The notes beneath the pieces were generated by a model. That model was not told the origin of the DNA. It searched no databases and worked only from the letters and a program-made list of their open reading frames with translations. Below, one piece after another: positions 9,805-17,561 of a stretch of 50,037 nucleotides of DNA. This DNA is from Methylobacterium oxalidis (lineage in GTDB: Bacteria > Pseudomonadota > Alphaproteobacteria > Rhizobiales > Beijerinckiaceae): the NCBI RefSeq assembly GCF_007992195.1, contig NZ_BJZU01000006.1:1-50037 (forward strand). The letters are read 5' to 3'. Positions within the stretch are counted from its first letter, which is position 1, and each line of letters starts with the position of its first letter. The translations under genes were made by a program, and so were the position numbers.

Positions 9805-10491
9805 TCACGCGGCGCGGCCGCGCCCCGTCCTGCCGGCCTTCCCCGGCCAGCCGAGGGCGACCAGCCGGGCCTTGGCGTAGTCGCGCACCTCGTCGCGCGT
9901 GCCGGCGGGGAATCCGTTCAGGATCCGCTGCGTCTCGGAATCGAGCATCAGGTCGGTCACCGCGTTCACGCTCTCCGCCTCGTCGATGCGCCGCTTCAGG
10001 TCGCCCTCCGCCTCGGTGACCTCGTCGAAGGGGTCGGCCGCCTCGAAATCCTCGTCCACCGCCCGGATCGCCGCCGGATGGTTCTGCCGGAACTCGTCGG
10101 CCTCCTCCTCCGAGTAGACGAGGCCGTGCAACTCGATCAGCTTGAGGATGACCCGGTCCTTGCCCCGCTTCTCGGCCATCGCGTAGACGTAGGCCGCCTG
10201 CTTGCCCGAGACCCGGTAGTTCACGTTGACGAGGGCCTCGCCGAGCGACCACTCCACCCGCTCGGTGCCGGCCTTCGCACCCGGCAGGCGCCCGGTGACG
10301 AGGATCACGGCCTCGTCCCGCTCGGCCCGGATGATGGTCGGCGGGTCGAAGGCGATGCCCGCCTGCGCGGCGATCCGCTCCAGGGTCTTGTGATAGATGA
10401 CGGCCGTCCCCTGCACCCGCCAGACATTGCCCGCGAAGGGCTCTCCGTAGCGGACGAGGATGTCGGCGATCTGCTTGTCGGCGGTCCGCAT
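9805..10491 (-). CDS. Unknown protein, possibly a Rad52-superfamily single-strand annealing protein
   Basis: 228 residues, no signal peptide or membrane segment. Residues 1-55 hold two mixed segments (IADILVRYG, VWRVQGTAVIYHKTLERIA). A central part reads RVEWSLGEALVN, then YVYAMAEKRGKDRVILKL and VYSEEEADEF. This pattern (a GEA segment, then Tyr-x-Tyr-Ala-Met with a basic helix of the KR-KDR-LKL type) recalls phage proteins near recombination genes and the GEA...A...DALKRAL helix of Rad52/Sak proteins. The last 70 residues (DLKRRIDEAESVNAVTDLM onward) look like a separate helical domain. Its neighbours ssb and recD2 fit a recombination role. The fold call is inference; the gene itself is sound. 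Confidence 0.8.
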   Translation of the reverse strand: MRTADKQIADILVRYGEPFAGNVWRVQGTAVIYHKTLERIAAQAGIAFDPPTIIRAERDEAVILVTGRLPGAKAGTERVEWSLGEALVNVNYRVSGKQAAYVYAMAEKRGKDRVILKLIELHGLVYSEEEADEFRQNHPAAIRAVDEDFEAADPFDEVTEAEGDLKRRIDEAESVNAVTDLMLDSETQRILNGFPAGTRDEVRDYAKARLVALGWPGKAGRTGRGRAA

Positions 10492-10600
10492 GGCGGCTTC
10501 CGTTCACTGTATGTTCTGATGACGATATGGGGCGCCTGTAGGCCGGGGCACAAGGGCGCGGATCGTCGCCGGGCCAGGCCGCTCGGGTGGCGGCCGAGGA

Positions 10601-10626
10601 CCCGGACCTGCCGCGGCAGGTCCGGG
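10601..10626. terminator. Perfect 26-bp palindrome downstream of ssb
   Basis: The half-site CCCGGACCTGCCG at 601-613 of this kilobase is followed directly by its exact reverse complement at 614-626. It sits 28 bases beyond the ssb stop on the minus strand. There is no T-run on either side, so it is at best a weak intrinsic terminator, an mRNA stabiliser, or a protein-binding site. Confidence 0.5.
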
Positions 10627-10653
10627 ACGCGGGCTGCGGAGCTTGCGGAGATC

Positions 10654-11199
10654 CTAGAACGGGATGTCGTCGTCGAGGTCGTAATTCGGCTTCGATCCCC
10701 CGCTTCCACCCGTCGAGGCCGGGCGCCGCTCCGAGCCTGACGAGCGGCCGCCGCCGTAATCCCCCCCGCCCCGCGAGCCGCCGAAATCGCCGCCGCGGCT
10801 GATCTGGCCGCCGCCCTCGTCCTCCGAGGCCATCTCGGAGCCGCCGCCGCGGCCGTCGAGGATCGTCAGCTCGCCGCGGAAGCGCTGCAGCACCACCTCG
10901 GTCGTGTACTTCTCGGCGCCGGAATTGTCCGTCCACTTGCGCGTCTGGAGCTGTCCCTCGACGTAGACCTTCGAGCCCTTGCGCAGGTACTGCTCGGCCA
11001 CCCGAGCCAAGTTCTCGTTGTAGATCACGACCGAGTGCCACTCGGTCTTCTCCTTGCGCTCGCCGGACATCTTGTCCTTCCAGGACTCGGACGTCGCCAG
11101 CCGCAGGTTCACCACGGGATCGCCCGAGGCGAGGCGCCGGGTCTCGGGGTCGCGCCCCAGATTGCCGACGAGAATGACCTTGTTCACGCTGCCCGCCAT
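10654..11199 (-). CDS. ssb: Single-stranded DNA-binding protein
   Basis: Binds and protects single-stranded DNA in replication and repair and recruits partners through its tail. 181 residues from the ATG at 11199, preceded by AAGGAG. The OB-fold runs from about 4 to 110 ([44 protein letters not shown]). A Gly/Ser-rich linker follows, and the protein ends in the classical DDDIPF tail. A LexA-type box lies about 147 bases upstream, implying SOS induction. A longer open frame back to 11343 lacks family character and would cross the regulatory region. Confidence 0.97.
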   Translation of the reverse strand: MAGSVNKVILVGNLGRDPETRRLASGDPVVNLRLATSESWKDKMSGERKEKTEWHSVVIYNENLARVAEQYLRKGSKVYVEGQLQTRKWTDNSGAEKYTTEVVLQRFRGELTILDGRGGGSEMASEDEGGGQISRGGDFGGSRGGGDYGGGRSSGSERRPASTGGSGGSKPNYDLDDDIPF

Positions 11200-11345
11200 C
11201 GCTCTCTCCTTGCTGTCGATCTCACTGGGCCGTCGCGGACCGGCGCGTTCCCCTGCCCATGCTGAGGTTCTGGGGCCGGGCGAGGCCGCCCGCAATGCGC
11301 GGCGAAGGCCGGTCCCCGGAAAACACACGCGGCGATCCGTCATTC

Positions 11346-11360
11346 GTTCTACATTTGTTC
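11346..11360 (-). promoter_or_regulatory. LexA (SOS) box of the alphaproteobacterial type
   Basis: The sequence GTTCTACATTTGTTC is an exact match to GTTC-N7-GTTC, the established LexA site of alphaproteobacteria. On the minus strand it reads GAAC-N7-GAAC. It is 147 bases upstream of the ssb start and 113 bases upstream of the plus-strand gene at 11473. ssb is the expected target, since ssb is SOS-regulated in related bacteria; control of the divergent gene is also possible. Confidence 0.75.
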
Positions 11361-11472
11361 CAGAGGCCGCGCAAGAGGCGCGCCGCGGTCGCTCCGCGCG
11401 AGACGGGCGCTGCCCCGGACAGTCGATCGCCGGGCCTCACTGCCGCGTTGAGCAAGCACGAGGAGGCGGACG

Positions 11473-11889
11473 ATGCGGCACGGTTTGAGGATGACGATGC
11501 TGGCCCTGGCGCTTGCCGGCGGCGCCGACGGTGCGGAGGCCGGAGGCGATCCGCTGGCAGCCCATCTCTGGAAGGCGCGGGTTCTCGTCGTGTCGGCGCC
11601 GAGCCCGGAGGATGGGCGCCTGCGAGCGCAGCGCGCGATCCTGGCGAAGGCGCGTGCCGGGACGGGCGAGCGCGACCTCGTCACGCTGGAGGCGGTCGGC
11701 GAGGGCGCCGAGGCGACGGCGCTGCGGCGCCGACTGAACCTTCCCGCGGACGCCTTCCGGGCGGTCCTCGTCGGCAAGGACGGGGGTGCCAAGCTGAGTT
11801 CCGCCGAGCCGATCCCGCCGGAGCGCCTGTTCGCGACGATCGACGCGATGCCGATGCGGCGCGACGAGATGAGGGACAAGGGGCGCTGA
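11473..11889 (+). CDS. DUF4174-type exported protein
   Basis: 138 residues. A short hydrophobic N-terminus (MRHGLRMTMLALALAGG, cleavage near residue 20) suggests export. The body fits the DUF4174 pattern: HLWKARVLVVSAPS, then RLRAQRAIL, ERDLVTLEAV, FRAVLVGKDGG-KLSS and the closing IDAMPMRRDEM. The family is thought to have a thioredoxin-like fold but lacks the CxxC pair; none is present here. AGGAGG at 11461-11466 supports the ATG at 11473. The function is unknown. It is divergent from ssb across the LexA box. Confidence 0.8.
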   Translation: MRHGLRMTMLALALAGGADGAEAGGDPLAAHLWKARVLVVSAPSPEDGRLRAQRAILAKARAGTGERDLVTLEAVGEGAEATALRRRLNLPADAFRAVLVGKDGGAKLSSAEPIPPERLFATIDAMPMRRDEMRDKGR

Positions 11890-11940
11890 GCGCTTGGCGG
11901 GATGGGCGGCGCGCGCCGTCCATCCCCGGGACCCGCGGGC

Positions 11941-12513
11941 TCAGTAGCAGCGCTGCACGAGCACGCGGCGGTAGCCCCATGGCGTCCAGCGCAGGCGCGG
12001 GACCGTGTAGCAGCCGTAGCCGTAATCGTAGCCGCCGTAGTAGCCGACCGGGGCGTACCCGTACCCGTAGCCGTAGCCCGGCCAGCCATAGCCGTACCCG
12101 CCGTAGAGGCCGCCGGCCGCAAGGCCGAGACCCACGCCGAGCCCGAGGCCGCCGAGCCCGTATCCGTAGCCGCGGCGCCAGTAGCCGCCGCGGTATCCGC
12201 CGAAGCCGCCGCGGTAGAACCCGCCGCGATAGCCGCCGAAGCCGGGACCGCCGAAGCGGGCGCCCGCGAAGCCACCGCGGAACCCGCCGCCCGCGAAGCC
12301 GCCCCGGAAGCCGCCGCCGCCGAAGCCGCCGCCCCGGAAGCCACCACCGCCGAAACCGCCGCCGCGGAAGCCACCGCCTCCGAACCCGCCGCCACCGAAC
12401 CCGCCGCCGCGGAAGCCGCCGCCGCCGAAGCCGCCGGGTCGCGCCTCGGCCGCGAGCGGCACCAGGGCGAGCGCCCCCGCCAAGGCGACCGACGCCAATG
12501 CAACGCGCATCAT
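11941..12513 (-). CDS. Secreted Gly/Phe/Tyr-rich repeat protein
   Basis: 190 residues. A signal peptide covers about 1-24 (cleavage near AEA-R). Residues 26-105 consist of GGFGGGGFRG-type repeats, then Gly/Tyr-rich segments (YRGGFYRGGFGGYRGG), one hydrophobic Gly/Leu stretch (GLGGLGLGVGLGLAAGGLYGG), and GYGYGYGYAP. The C-terminus is ordered-looking, with two Cys (CYTVPRLRW and the terminal RCY) that could pair. Proteins of this general form are common in methylobacteria and rhizobia, and their role is unsettled; a surface or matrix function is a guess. Coding is supported by third-position variation among the repeats. Confidence 0.75.
   Translation of the reverse strand: MMRVALASVALAGALALVPLAAEARPGGFGGGGFRGGGFGGGGFGGGGFRGGGFGGGGFRGGGFGGGGFRGGFAGGGFRGGFAGARFGGPGFGGYRGGFYRGGFGGYRGGYWRRGYGYGLGGLGLGVGLGLAAGGLYGGYGYGWPGYGYGYGYAPVGYYGGYDYGYGCYTVPRLRWTPWGYRRVLVQRCY
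12200..12435. repeat. Coding repeats of the Gly-rich protein
   Basis: Degenerate 15- and 30-base units of the form CCGCCGCCGAAGCCGCC, with GGAAGCC blocks, encode the GGFGGGGFRGG repeats on the minus strand. Units differ at silent positions, which indicates selection on the protein rather than a recent simple expansion. Confidence 0.7.
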
Positions 12514-12699
12514 CTCACGATCTCCGAAACACCCACACCCCCGCTAGGCTGAAACGCCTGGGCCGGGAAAACGGTCCCGGTCCGCTTTGCCGCGGACGGT
12601 CCGCCTCAGCGCTCCGCACGGCTTGAAAAACGCCCGGATTTCAGGTGAGGAAGCGCGCCCCGGCCCGTCCGGACCGTCGGTTCACATCGGGATCTCACG

Positions 12700-13452
12700 A
12701 TGATGTTACGTCTCGCGCGGGCGACCCTGCTCGCGGGTCTGATCGGCGCCGCGACCGCCGTCCGCGCCGAGCCCGCGCCGGCCTCGGGCCCCTGCCGGTC
12801 CGTCCAGGCCGAGGGCGAGGCGTACACCGTCTGCGTCGTCGACCTGAAGCGGCAGCGGCTGCGCCTGTTCTGGCTCGGACCGGACGGCCTGCCCTACTCG
12901 TCCCTCTCGAACCTCGCCGAGAAGCAGGGCGGCCGCCTCAGCTTCGCGATGAACGCGGGCATGTACGACAAGGGGCAGGCGCCTGTCGGCCTCTACGTGG
13001 AGGACGGGCGCGAGATGAAGGGCGTCTCGACCGCCAACGGCCCCGGCAACTTCCACCTGAAGCCGAACGGCGTCTTCTACGTGAAGGGCGAGCGCGCGGG
13101 CGTGGCCGAGACGAGCCGCTACGTGAAGGCGCGGATCAAGCCGGACTTCGCCACGCAATCGGGCCCGATGCTCGTGATCGACGGCCAGATCCATCCGAAG
13201 ATCTCCACGGACGGCCCATCCCAGAAGATCCGCAACGGCGTCGGCGTGCGCGACGACGGGCGCACGGCGGTCTTCGCGATCTCGGAGCGGCCGGTCAGCT
13301 TCGGAGCCTTCGCCCGCCTGTTCCGGGACGTTCTCGGGTGCCGCAACGCCCTCTTCCTCGACGGCAGCGTCTCGAGCCTCTACGCGCCCTCGCTGAACCG
13401 GTCGGACCTCAGCCGTCCGCTGGGTCCGATGGTCGGCGCGGTGAGTCGCTGA
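12700..13452 (+). CDS. Exported phosphodiester glycosidase family protein (NAGPA-like)
   Basis: 250 residues with a signal peptide (about 1-23, cleavage near VRA-E). The body matches the family named after the human uncovering enzyme: AMNAGMYDKGQAPVGLYVEDG around residues 86-106, NFHLKPNGVFYVKG, then ATQSGPMLVIDG, IRNGVGVRDDGRTAVFAIS, and LFLDGSVSSLY near the end. The first Cys pair (CRSVQAE and VCVVDL) may form a disulfide. It probably acts on a periplasmic or cell-surface glycosidic phosphodiester; the substrate is unknown. Its 3' end overlaps the frameshifted remnant on the other strand. Confidence 0.85.
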   Translation: MMLRLARATLLAGLIGAATAVRAEPAPASGPCRSVQAEGEAYTVCVVDLKRQRLRLFWLGPDGLPYSSLSNLAEKQGGRLSFAMNAGMYDKGQAPVGLYVEDGREMKGVSTANGPGNFHLKPNGVFYVKGERAGVAETSRYVKARIKPDFATQSGPMLVIDGQIHPKISTDGPSQKIRNGVGVRDDGRTAVFAISERPVSFGAFARLFRDVLGCRNALFLDGSVSSLYAPSLNRSDLSRPLGPMVGAVSR

Positions 13453-13717
13453 CCGAGCCGGCCTGCGCGGCACGCTTCGGGCGCTCCTTGAGCCAGATTC
13501 CGGCGAAGGAGAGCGTGGCGGTGTCGACCGCCTTTCCCGCCTCGTCGCGCGACGACCGTGAAGAAGCGCCGGTCGCCGTCGCCCGGGATCGCCTCCCTGG
13601 CGATGTCGGGGAGAACCTTCATCGCGGCGCCGCGCACGTCGTCCATGCCGGCGCACTCGGTCCCGGTGTCGTCGCGCCGCGGCCTCCATCCACGATCTCG
13701 AAGACGTAGCGCGGCAC
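13409..13717 (-). pseudogene. DUF6894-like gene broken by two frameshifts
   Basis: Three frames on the minus strand join into one recognisable small protein. Frame one gives VPRYVFEIVDGGR from the GTG at 13717; frame two gives RDDTGTECAGMDDVRGAAMK and LPDIAREAIPGDGDRRFFTVVAR; frame three gives DEAGKAVDTATLSFAGIW to a stop at 13409. This is the usual order of the small DUF6894 family, abundant in methylobacteria (PRY-F-DG, D-GTE-, A-A-LP-IA, D-G-A). Neither shift can be bridged without a one- or two-base change, near 13685 and near 13550. Either the gene is dead or the sequence has errors. Confidence 0.65.
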
Positions 13718-13825
13718 CGGCTTCTCCCTCTCGCTCCAGGCCTGAAACCCGGCAATCTGGAAGCGTGGTGGGGCGCGTTCAACGACCTAGGTCACGGCCC
13801 CACGACGGCTTCCGGGCTCCCGCGC

Positions 13826-13856
13826 AAACAAAAACCCCGGCGCTCGCGCGCCGGGG
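13826..13856 (-). terminator. Rho-independent terminator of the BAX-inhibitor gene
   Basis: A 9-bp GC stem (835-843 with 848-856 of this kilobase, loop TCGC) is followed on the minus strand by TTTTTGTTT. It lies 30 bases after the stop of the gene at 13886-14653 and is a classical intrinsic terminator. Confidence 0.88.
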
Positions 13857-13885
13857 TCTGTCTCATCGGTCCGGCCCGGTCAGGC

Positions 13886-14653
13886 TCAGCGGCGGTCGCC
13901 CATGAGCGAGAGCAGGAACTGGAACATGTTGATGAAGTCGAGGTACAGCGTCAGGGCGCCGTTCACCGACATCTTGGCAGCGCCCTCCGCGTCAAAGCCG
14001 CTGTAGAGGTACATCTCCTTCAGCTTCTGCGTGTCGTAGGCGGTCAGGCCCGCGAAGATCAGCACGCCGATCACCGAGATGGCGAACTGCAGGGCGCTGG
14101 AGGCCAGGAAGATGTTCACCAGCGAGGCGATGATCAGGCCGATCAGGCCCATGATCAGGAACGAGCCCATGCCCGACAGGCTGCGCTTCGTGGTGTACCC
14201 GTAGAGGCTCAGGCCGCCGAAGGTGGCCGCCGTGATGAAGAACACCCGCACGACGCTGGCGCCCGTGAACACGAGCAGCAGCGTCGACATCGAGGCGCCC
14301 ATCACCGCCGCGAAGGCGAAGAAGGTCGTGCGCGCCGAGGCCGCCGACATGCGGTCCATCCGCATCGAGAAGATGAAGATGAAGGCGAGCGGGGCGAGCA
14401 TCAGCACCCACTTGAGCGGGCTCTGGTACAGCATCTGGCCGAACGGCGTCAGCGCGAGCTGGCCAGTCGCGGTCTGGGCGGTGGCGGCCATGTTGAGGCC
14501 GAGCGCCACGAGGCCCGAGATGCCGAGCCCGATGACCATGTTGTTGTAGACGCCGAGCATGAAGGCACGCAGCCCCTGGTCGACCTCGACCTGGGTGCCG
14601 GCGTACCCCGGGGCTTGCGCGCCGTACCGGAAGGGAGAGTTGTCGAAAGCCAT
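13886..14653 (-). CDS. BAX inhibitor-1 / YccA family membrane protein
   Basis: 255 residues with about seven membrane segments from residue 33 to the end (LGVYNNMVIGLGISGLVALG, WVLMLAPLAFIFIFSM, FFAFAAVMGASMSTLLLVF, VFFITAATFGGLSLYGY, MGSFLIMGLIGLIIASLV and others). The family signature ISVIGVLIFAGLTAYDTQKLK, with the acidic pair typical of BI-1 pH-sensing leak channels, is near residues 187-207. The ATG at 14653 is preceded by AAAGGAAA. In bacteria these proteins are linked to ion leak and membrane protein quality control. It stands alone, with its own promoter candidate and terminator. Confidence 0.92.
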   Translation of the reverse strand: MAFDNSPFRYGAQAPGYAGTQVEVDQGLRAFMLGVYNNMVIGLGISGLVALGLNMAATAQTATGQLALTPFGQMLYQSPLKWVLMLAPLAFIFIFSMRMDRMSAASARTTFFAFAAVMGASMSTLLLVFTGASVVRVFFITAATFGGLSLYGYTTKRSLSGMGSFLIMGLIGLIIASLVNIFLASSALQFAISVIGVLIFAGLTAYDTQKLKEMYLYSGFDAEGAAKMSVNGALTLYLDFINMFQFLLSLMGDRR

Positions 14654-14741
14654 GGGAGTTTCCTTTGGAAGCTCTCTCAGCGTGGGGTTGGGGACGAGGC
14701 TCACGCAAAACCTCTGGCGCCCCACGGGCGCCTCGCTGCCA

Positions 14742-14770
14742 AATATGTTGCGTCGCGCTCCTGCACACAA
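14742..14770 (-). promoter_or_regulatory. Candidate sigma-70-type promoter of the BAX-inhibitor gene
   Basis: On the minus strand TTGTGT (14765-14770) and CATATT (14742-14747) are 17 bases apart, about 90 bases upstream of the ATG at 14653. Spacing is ideal and the boxes are fair matches in an otherwise GC-rich region. The rest of 14654-14922 shows no gene. Confidence 0.4.
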
Positions 14771-14922
14771 GAGGCCGGCCGAGCTTCGAGAGCCGGTTTT
14801 TCCGTCGCAGGGCGGCGGAATTTCTTTGTTAGATCAGGGATTAAAACTGCGTAACCTGCTTCTGTCCAGGCTCTGCACAGTACCGTTCGCGAGACGAATC
14901 GGGCCTGGCGCCCGGACGAACC

Positions 14923-17514
14923 TCAGAACTGGCGGAGGTAGGGCGCCGGCTTCTGGCCGAGGATTCGCCAGGTGCCGGCGAGCCCGATCAGGACCGCGAA
15001 GGCGACCGCGAGGGCGGCCGCCACCAGTGCGCCGCCGAGATCGAGGGCGAATTCGAGCCGCATCACCTTCGAGACGATCACCCAGCCGGCGAGCGACCCG
15101 GCGATCAGCCCGAACACGGCCGTGGCCAGACCGAGGGCGCCGTATTCCAGGCTGTAGGCCGAGAGCAGGCGGCCGCGGCTCGCGCCGAGCACCTTGAGGA
15201 CGACGGCGTCGTAGAGGCGCGCCCGGTGGCCCGCCGCGACCGCGCCGGCCAGCACGAACAGGCTCGCGGCGACGGCGATGCCGCTGGCGCCGCGGATCGC
15301 GAGGACGAGCTTGCCGACGAGGTCGTTGACCGCCTCCAGGGCGTCCTTGACCCGCACGCTGGTGACGGACGGGTAGGCCCGGGCGACGTCGCGCAGGATC
15401 GCGTTCTCGGCCTTCGCGTCGGTGCCGCCGGGCAGCGTCAGGGTGGCGAGGTCCGAGTGCGGCGCCCCCCGGAAGGTGCCGGGTGAGAACACCATCACGA
15501 AGTTGATGCCGAGCGAGCGCCACTCGACCTTGCGGAAGTTGGCGATCGTGGCCGTGACGTTGCGCCCGAGCACGTTGACGGTGACGTTCGAGCCGAGCTT
15601 CAGCCCGAGCGCCCGGCCGAGCTCCGCGTCGAAGGAGACGAGGCGTCCGCGCGCCTCCTCGGCGTTCCACCAGCGCCCCTCGACGATGCCGGATCCCTCA
15701 GGCGGATCCTCCGCGTAGGTGATGCCCCGGTCCCCGTCGAGGACCCAGGCGGCGTCGTCCGGCGGGCGGATGCTGGAGGCGGGCTTGCCGTCGAGGGCGA
15801 CGATGCGCCCGCGCATCATCGGCACCCGCTCGATCTTGCCGCCGGGCGCGGCCTTGCCGAGGAAGGCGTGGAAGCCGTCCGCGTCGGCCGTGGGGATGTC
15901 GAGAAAGAACAGGTTCGGCGCGCGGGCGGGCAGCGAGCTCGTGAGCGTGCGCCGCACGTTGGCGTCGATCAGGCTCAGGGTGACGAGGAGCGTCACGCCG
16001 AGGCCGAGGGAGAGCACGATCGCGGGCGTCAGCGCGCCCGGGCGGTGCAGGTTGGCGAGCGCCATGCGGGGTGCCGCGCGCCTCGGCCGGGGCAGGCGCG
16101 CGGCGCCCGCCATCAGCCCGAGCGCGACGAGGCGCAGGAGCCCGAAGGCGATGCCCGCCGCCGCGATGAAGATGAGGGCGACGCGCCGGTCGAAGGCGGT
16201 GACGAGGGCGAGGCCGACGAGGGCCGCGAGCGCGGCCAGCAGGATCGCGCGGTAGCGCCAGTGCACGCCCGTGCGCGACGGGTCGACCGCGTCGCGGAAC
16301 AGGCCCGAGACCGGCACGTCGTGGGCGCGCCCGAGCGGCGTGATCGCGAAGGCGAGCGCGGTCAGGAGCCCGTAGGCCGCCGCGAGGGCGAGTTCGGCCG
16401 GGGCGAGCGTCGGGTTGAGGGGCAGTGGCAGATCGTTCCGGAAGGCGGCGTCGAGGAGGTAGGGCAGCGCGGCGCCGATCCCGAGGCCGATGGCCGTGCC
16501 GAGCCCGGCGATCAGCATGACCTGCGTCAGGTAGAGGCCGACAACGCCCGAGCCCGGCATGCCGACGCTCTTGAGCGTCGCGATGGAGCCGCGCTTGCGC
16601 TCGACGAAGGCGTGGACGGCATTCGCCACCCCGACTCCGCCGACGATGAGCGCCGTCAGCCCCACGAGGGTCAGGAACTGCGTGAAGCGCTCGATGCTCT
16701 TGGCGAAGCGCGGGTCGGCGTTGACCCGCGAGCGCACCTCCCAGCCGGCGTCGGGCACCGCCCGCGCCACCCGCTCCAGGGTCGCGACGAGGTCGGTGTC
16801 GCTCGCGCCGGGCTTCTGCAGCCGGTAGCTCCAGCGGTTGAGGCTGCCCGGCTGGACGAGGCCCGTCGCCCTGAGCGCGTCCTGCGCGATGATCAGGCGA
16901 GGGCCGAAGCCGATGCCGTTGGCGATCTTGTCGGGCTCGGAGACCAGGGAGGCGCGGATCGCGAAGGGCCTGCCCGCCAGGGTGATGCGGTCGCCGACCC
17001 TGAGGTCGAGACGCGTCAGCAGGGCCGGATCGGCCACCGATCCGTCGGCGCCCTCCTGTGGCGCGAGGAGATCGGCCAGCGGCGCCTGCGGCTCGGTGAG
17101 GAGCTCGCCCGCCGCCGGGTAGGCGGCGTCGACCGCCTTCAGCTCGACGAGGGCGGCCCCCTTCTCGCCCGGGGCCACCGCCATGGCGCGCAGCGATGCT
17201 ACCACGCTGACGGGGCCCTCGGCCGTCAGCGCCGCCCGCTCGGCCTCCGTCGCCTCGCGGTTGATGAGGTTGTAGCTCAGGTCGCCGCCGAGGATGCGCC
17301 GCCCCTCGCGCCCGAGCCCGTCGCTGAGCGAGCGCGAGATCGAGGCGACGCCCGCGATGGCCGCGACGCCGAGGGCGATGCAGGCCAGGAACACCGCGAA
17401 GCCCCTGAGGCCGCCGCGCAGCTCGCGCAGCGCGAGCCGCAGCGTCAGCGGCAGGCGGGCCGCGAGGGAGGCGGCGCGGCGCCCGGGCGCCGCCTGCGGG
17501 AGGGTGCCGTGCAT
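14923..17514 (-). CDS. FtsX-like ABC transporter permease (YbbP type)
   Basis: 863 residues. An N-terminal membrane helix (residues 36-58, FAVFLACIALGVAAIAGVAS) precedes a large periplasmic domain. A first FtsX-type membrane block follows near 265-400 (FLTLVGLTALIVGGVGVANAV onward), then further central helices and a second periplasmic domain. A final FtsX block near 720-855 ends in helices before LGQKPAPYLRQF. This is the architecture of E. coli YbbP. It partners the ATPase encoded 47 bases upstream. The pair sits beside tesA as in many proteobacteria, suggesting a role in lipid or acyl-chain handling, but the substrate is unproven. Confidence 0.9.
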   Translation of the reverse strand: MHGTLPQAAPGRRAASLAARLPLTLRLALRELRGGLRGFAVFLACIALGVAAIAGVASISRSLSDGLGREGRRILGGDLSYNLINREATEAERAALTAEGPVSVVASLRAMAVAPGEKGAALVELKAVDAAYPAAGELLTEPQAPLADLLAPQEGADGSVADPALLTRLDLRVGDRITLAGRPFAIRASLVSEPDKIANGIGFGPRLIIAQDALRATGLVQPGSLNRWSYRLQKPGASDTDLVATLERVARAVPDAGWEVRSRVNADPRFAKSIERFTQFLTLVGLTALIVGGVGVANAVHAFVERKRGSIATLKSVGMPGSGVVGLYLTQVMLIAGLGTAIGLGIGAALPYLLDAAFRNDLPLPLNPTLAPAELALAAAYGLLTALAFAITPLGRAHDVPVSGLFRDAVDPSRTGVHWRYRAILLAALAALVGLALVTAFDRRVALIFIAAAGIAFGLLRLVALGLMAGAARLPRPRRAAPRMALANLHRPGALTPAIVLSLGLGVTLLVTLSLIDANVRRTLTSSLPARAPNLFFLDIPTADADGFHAFLGKAAPGGKIERVPMMRGRIVALDGKPASSIRPPDDAAWVLDGDRGITYAEDPPEGSGIVEGRWWNAEEARGRLVSFDAELGRALGLKLGSNVTVNVLGRNVTATIANFRKVEWRSLGINFVMVFSPGTFRGAPHSDLATLTLPGGTDAKAENAILRDVARAYPSVTSVRVKDALEAVNDLVGKLVLAIRGASGIAVAASLFVLAGAVAAGHRARLYDAVVLKVLGASRGRLLSAYSLEYGALGLATAVFGLIAGSLAGWVIVSKVMRLEFALDLGGALVAAALAVAFAVLIGLAGTWRILGQKPAPYLRQF

Positions 17515-17561
17515 TCAGGCGGCTCCCGGGCGGGCGCGCGGCGCGGATGTCGGGGGCCGTC

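Noticed and set aside
7481..9880. A 799-codon plus-strand frame opposite recD2
   Set aside because: It mirrors the RecD2 codons, has no motifs, and has no ribosome site; it is a GC-driven shadow.
12200..12435. Possible CRISPR array or satellite
   Set aside because: Units are degenerate, contiguous, without spacers, and encode Gly/Phe repeats in a protein frame.
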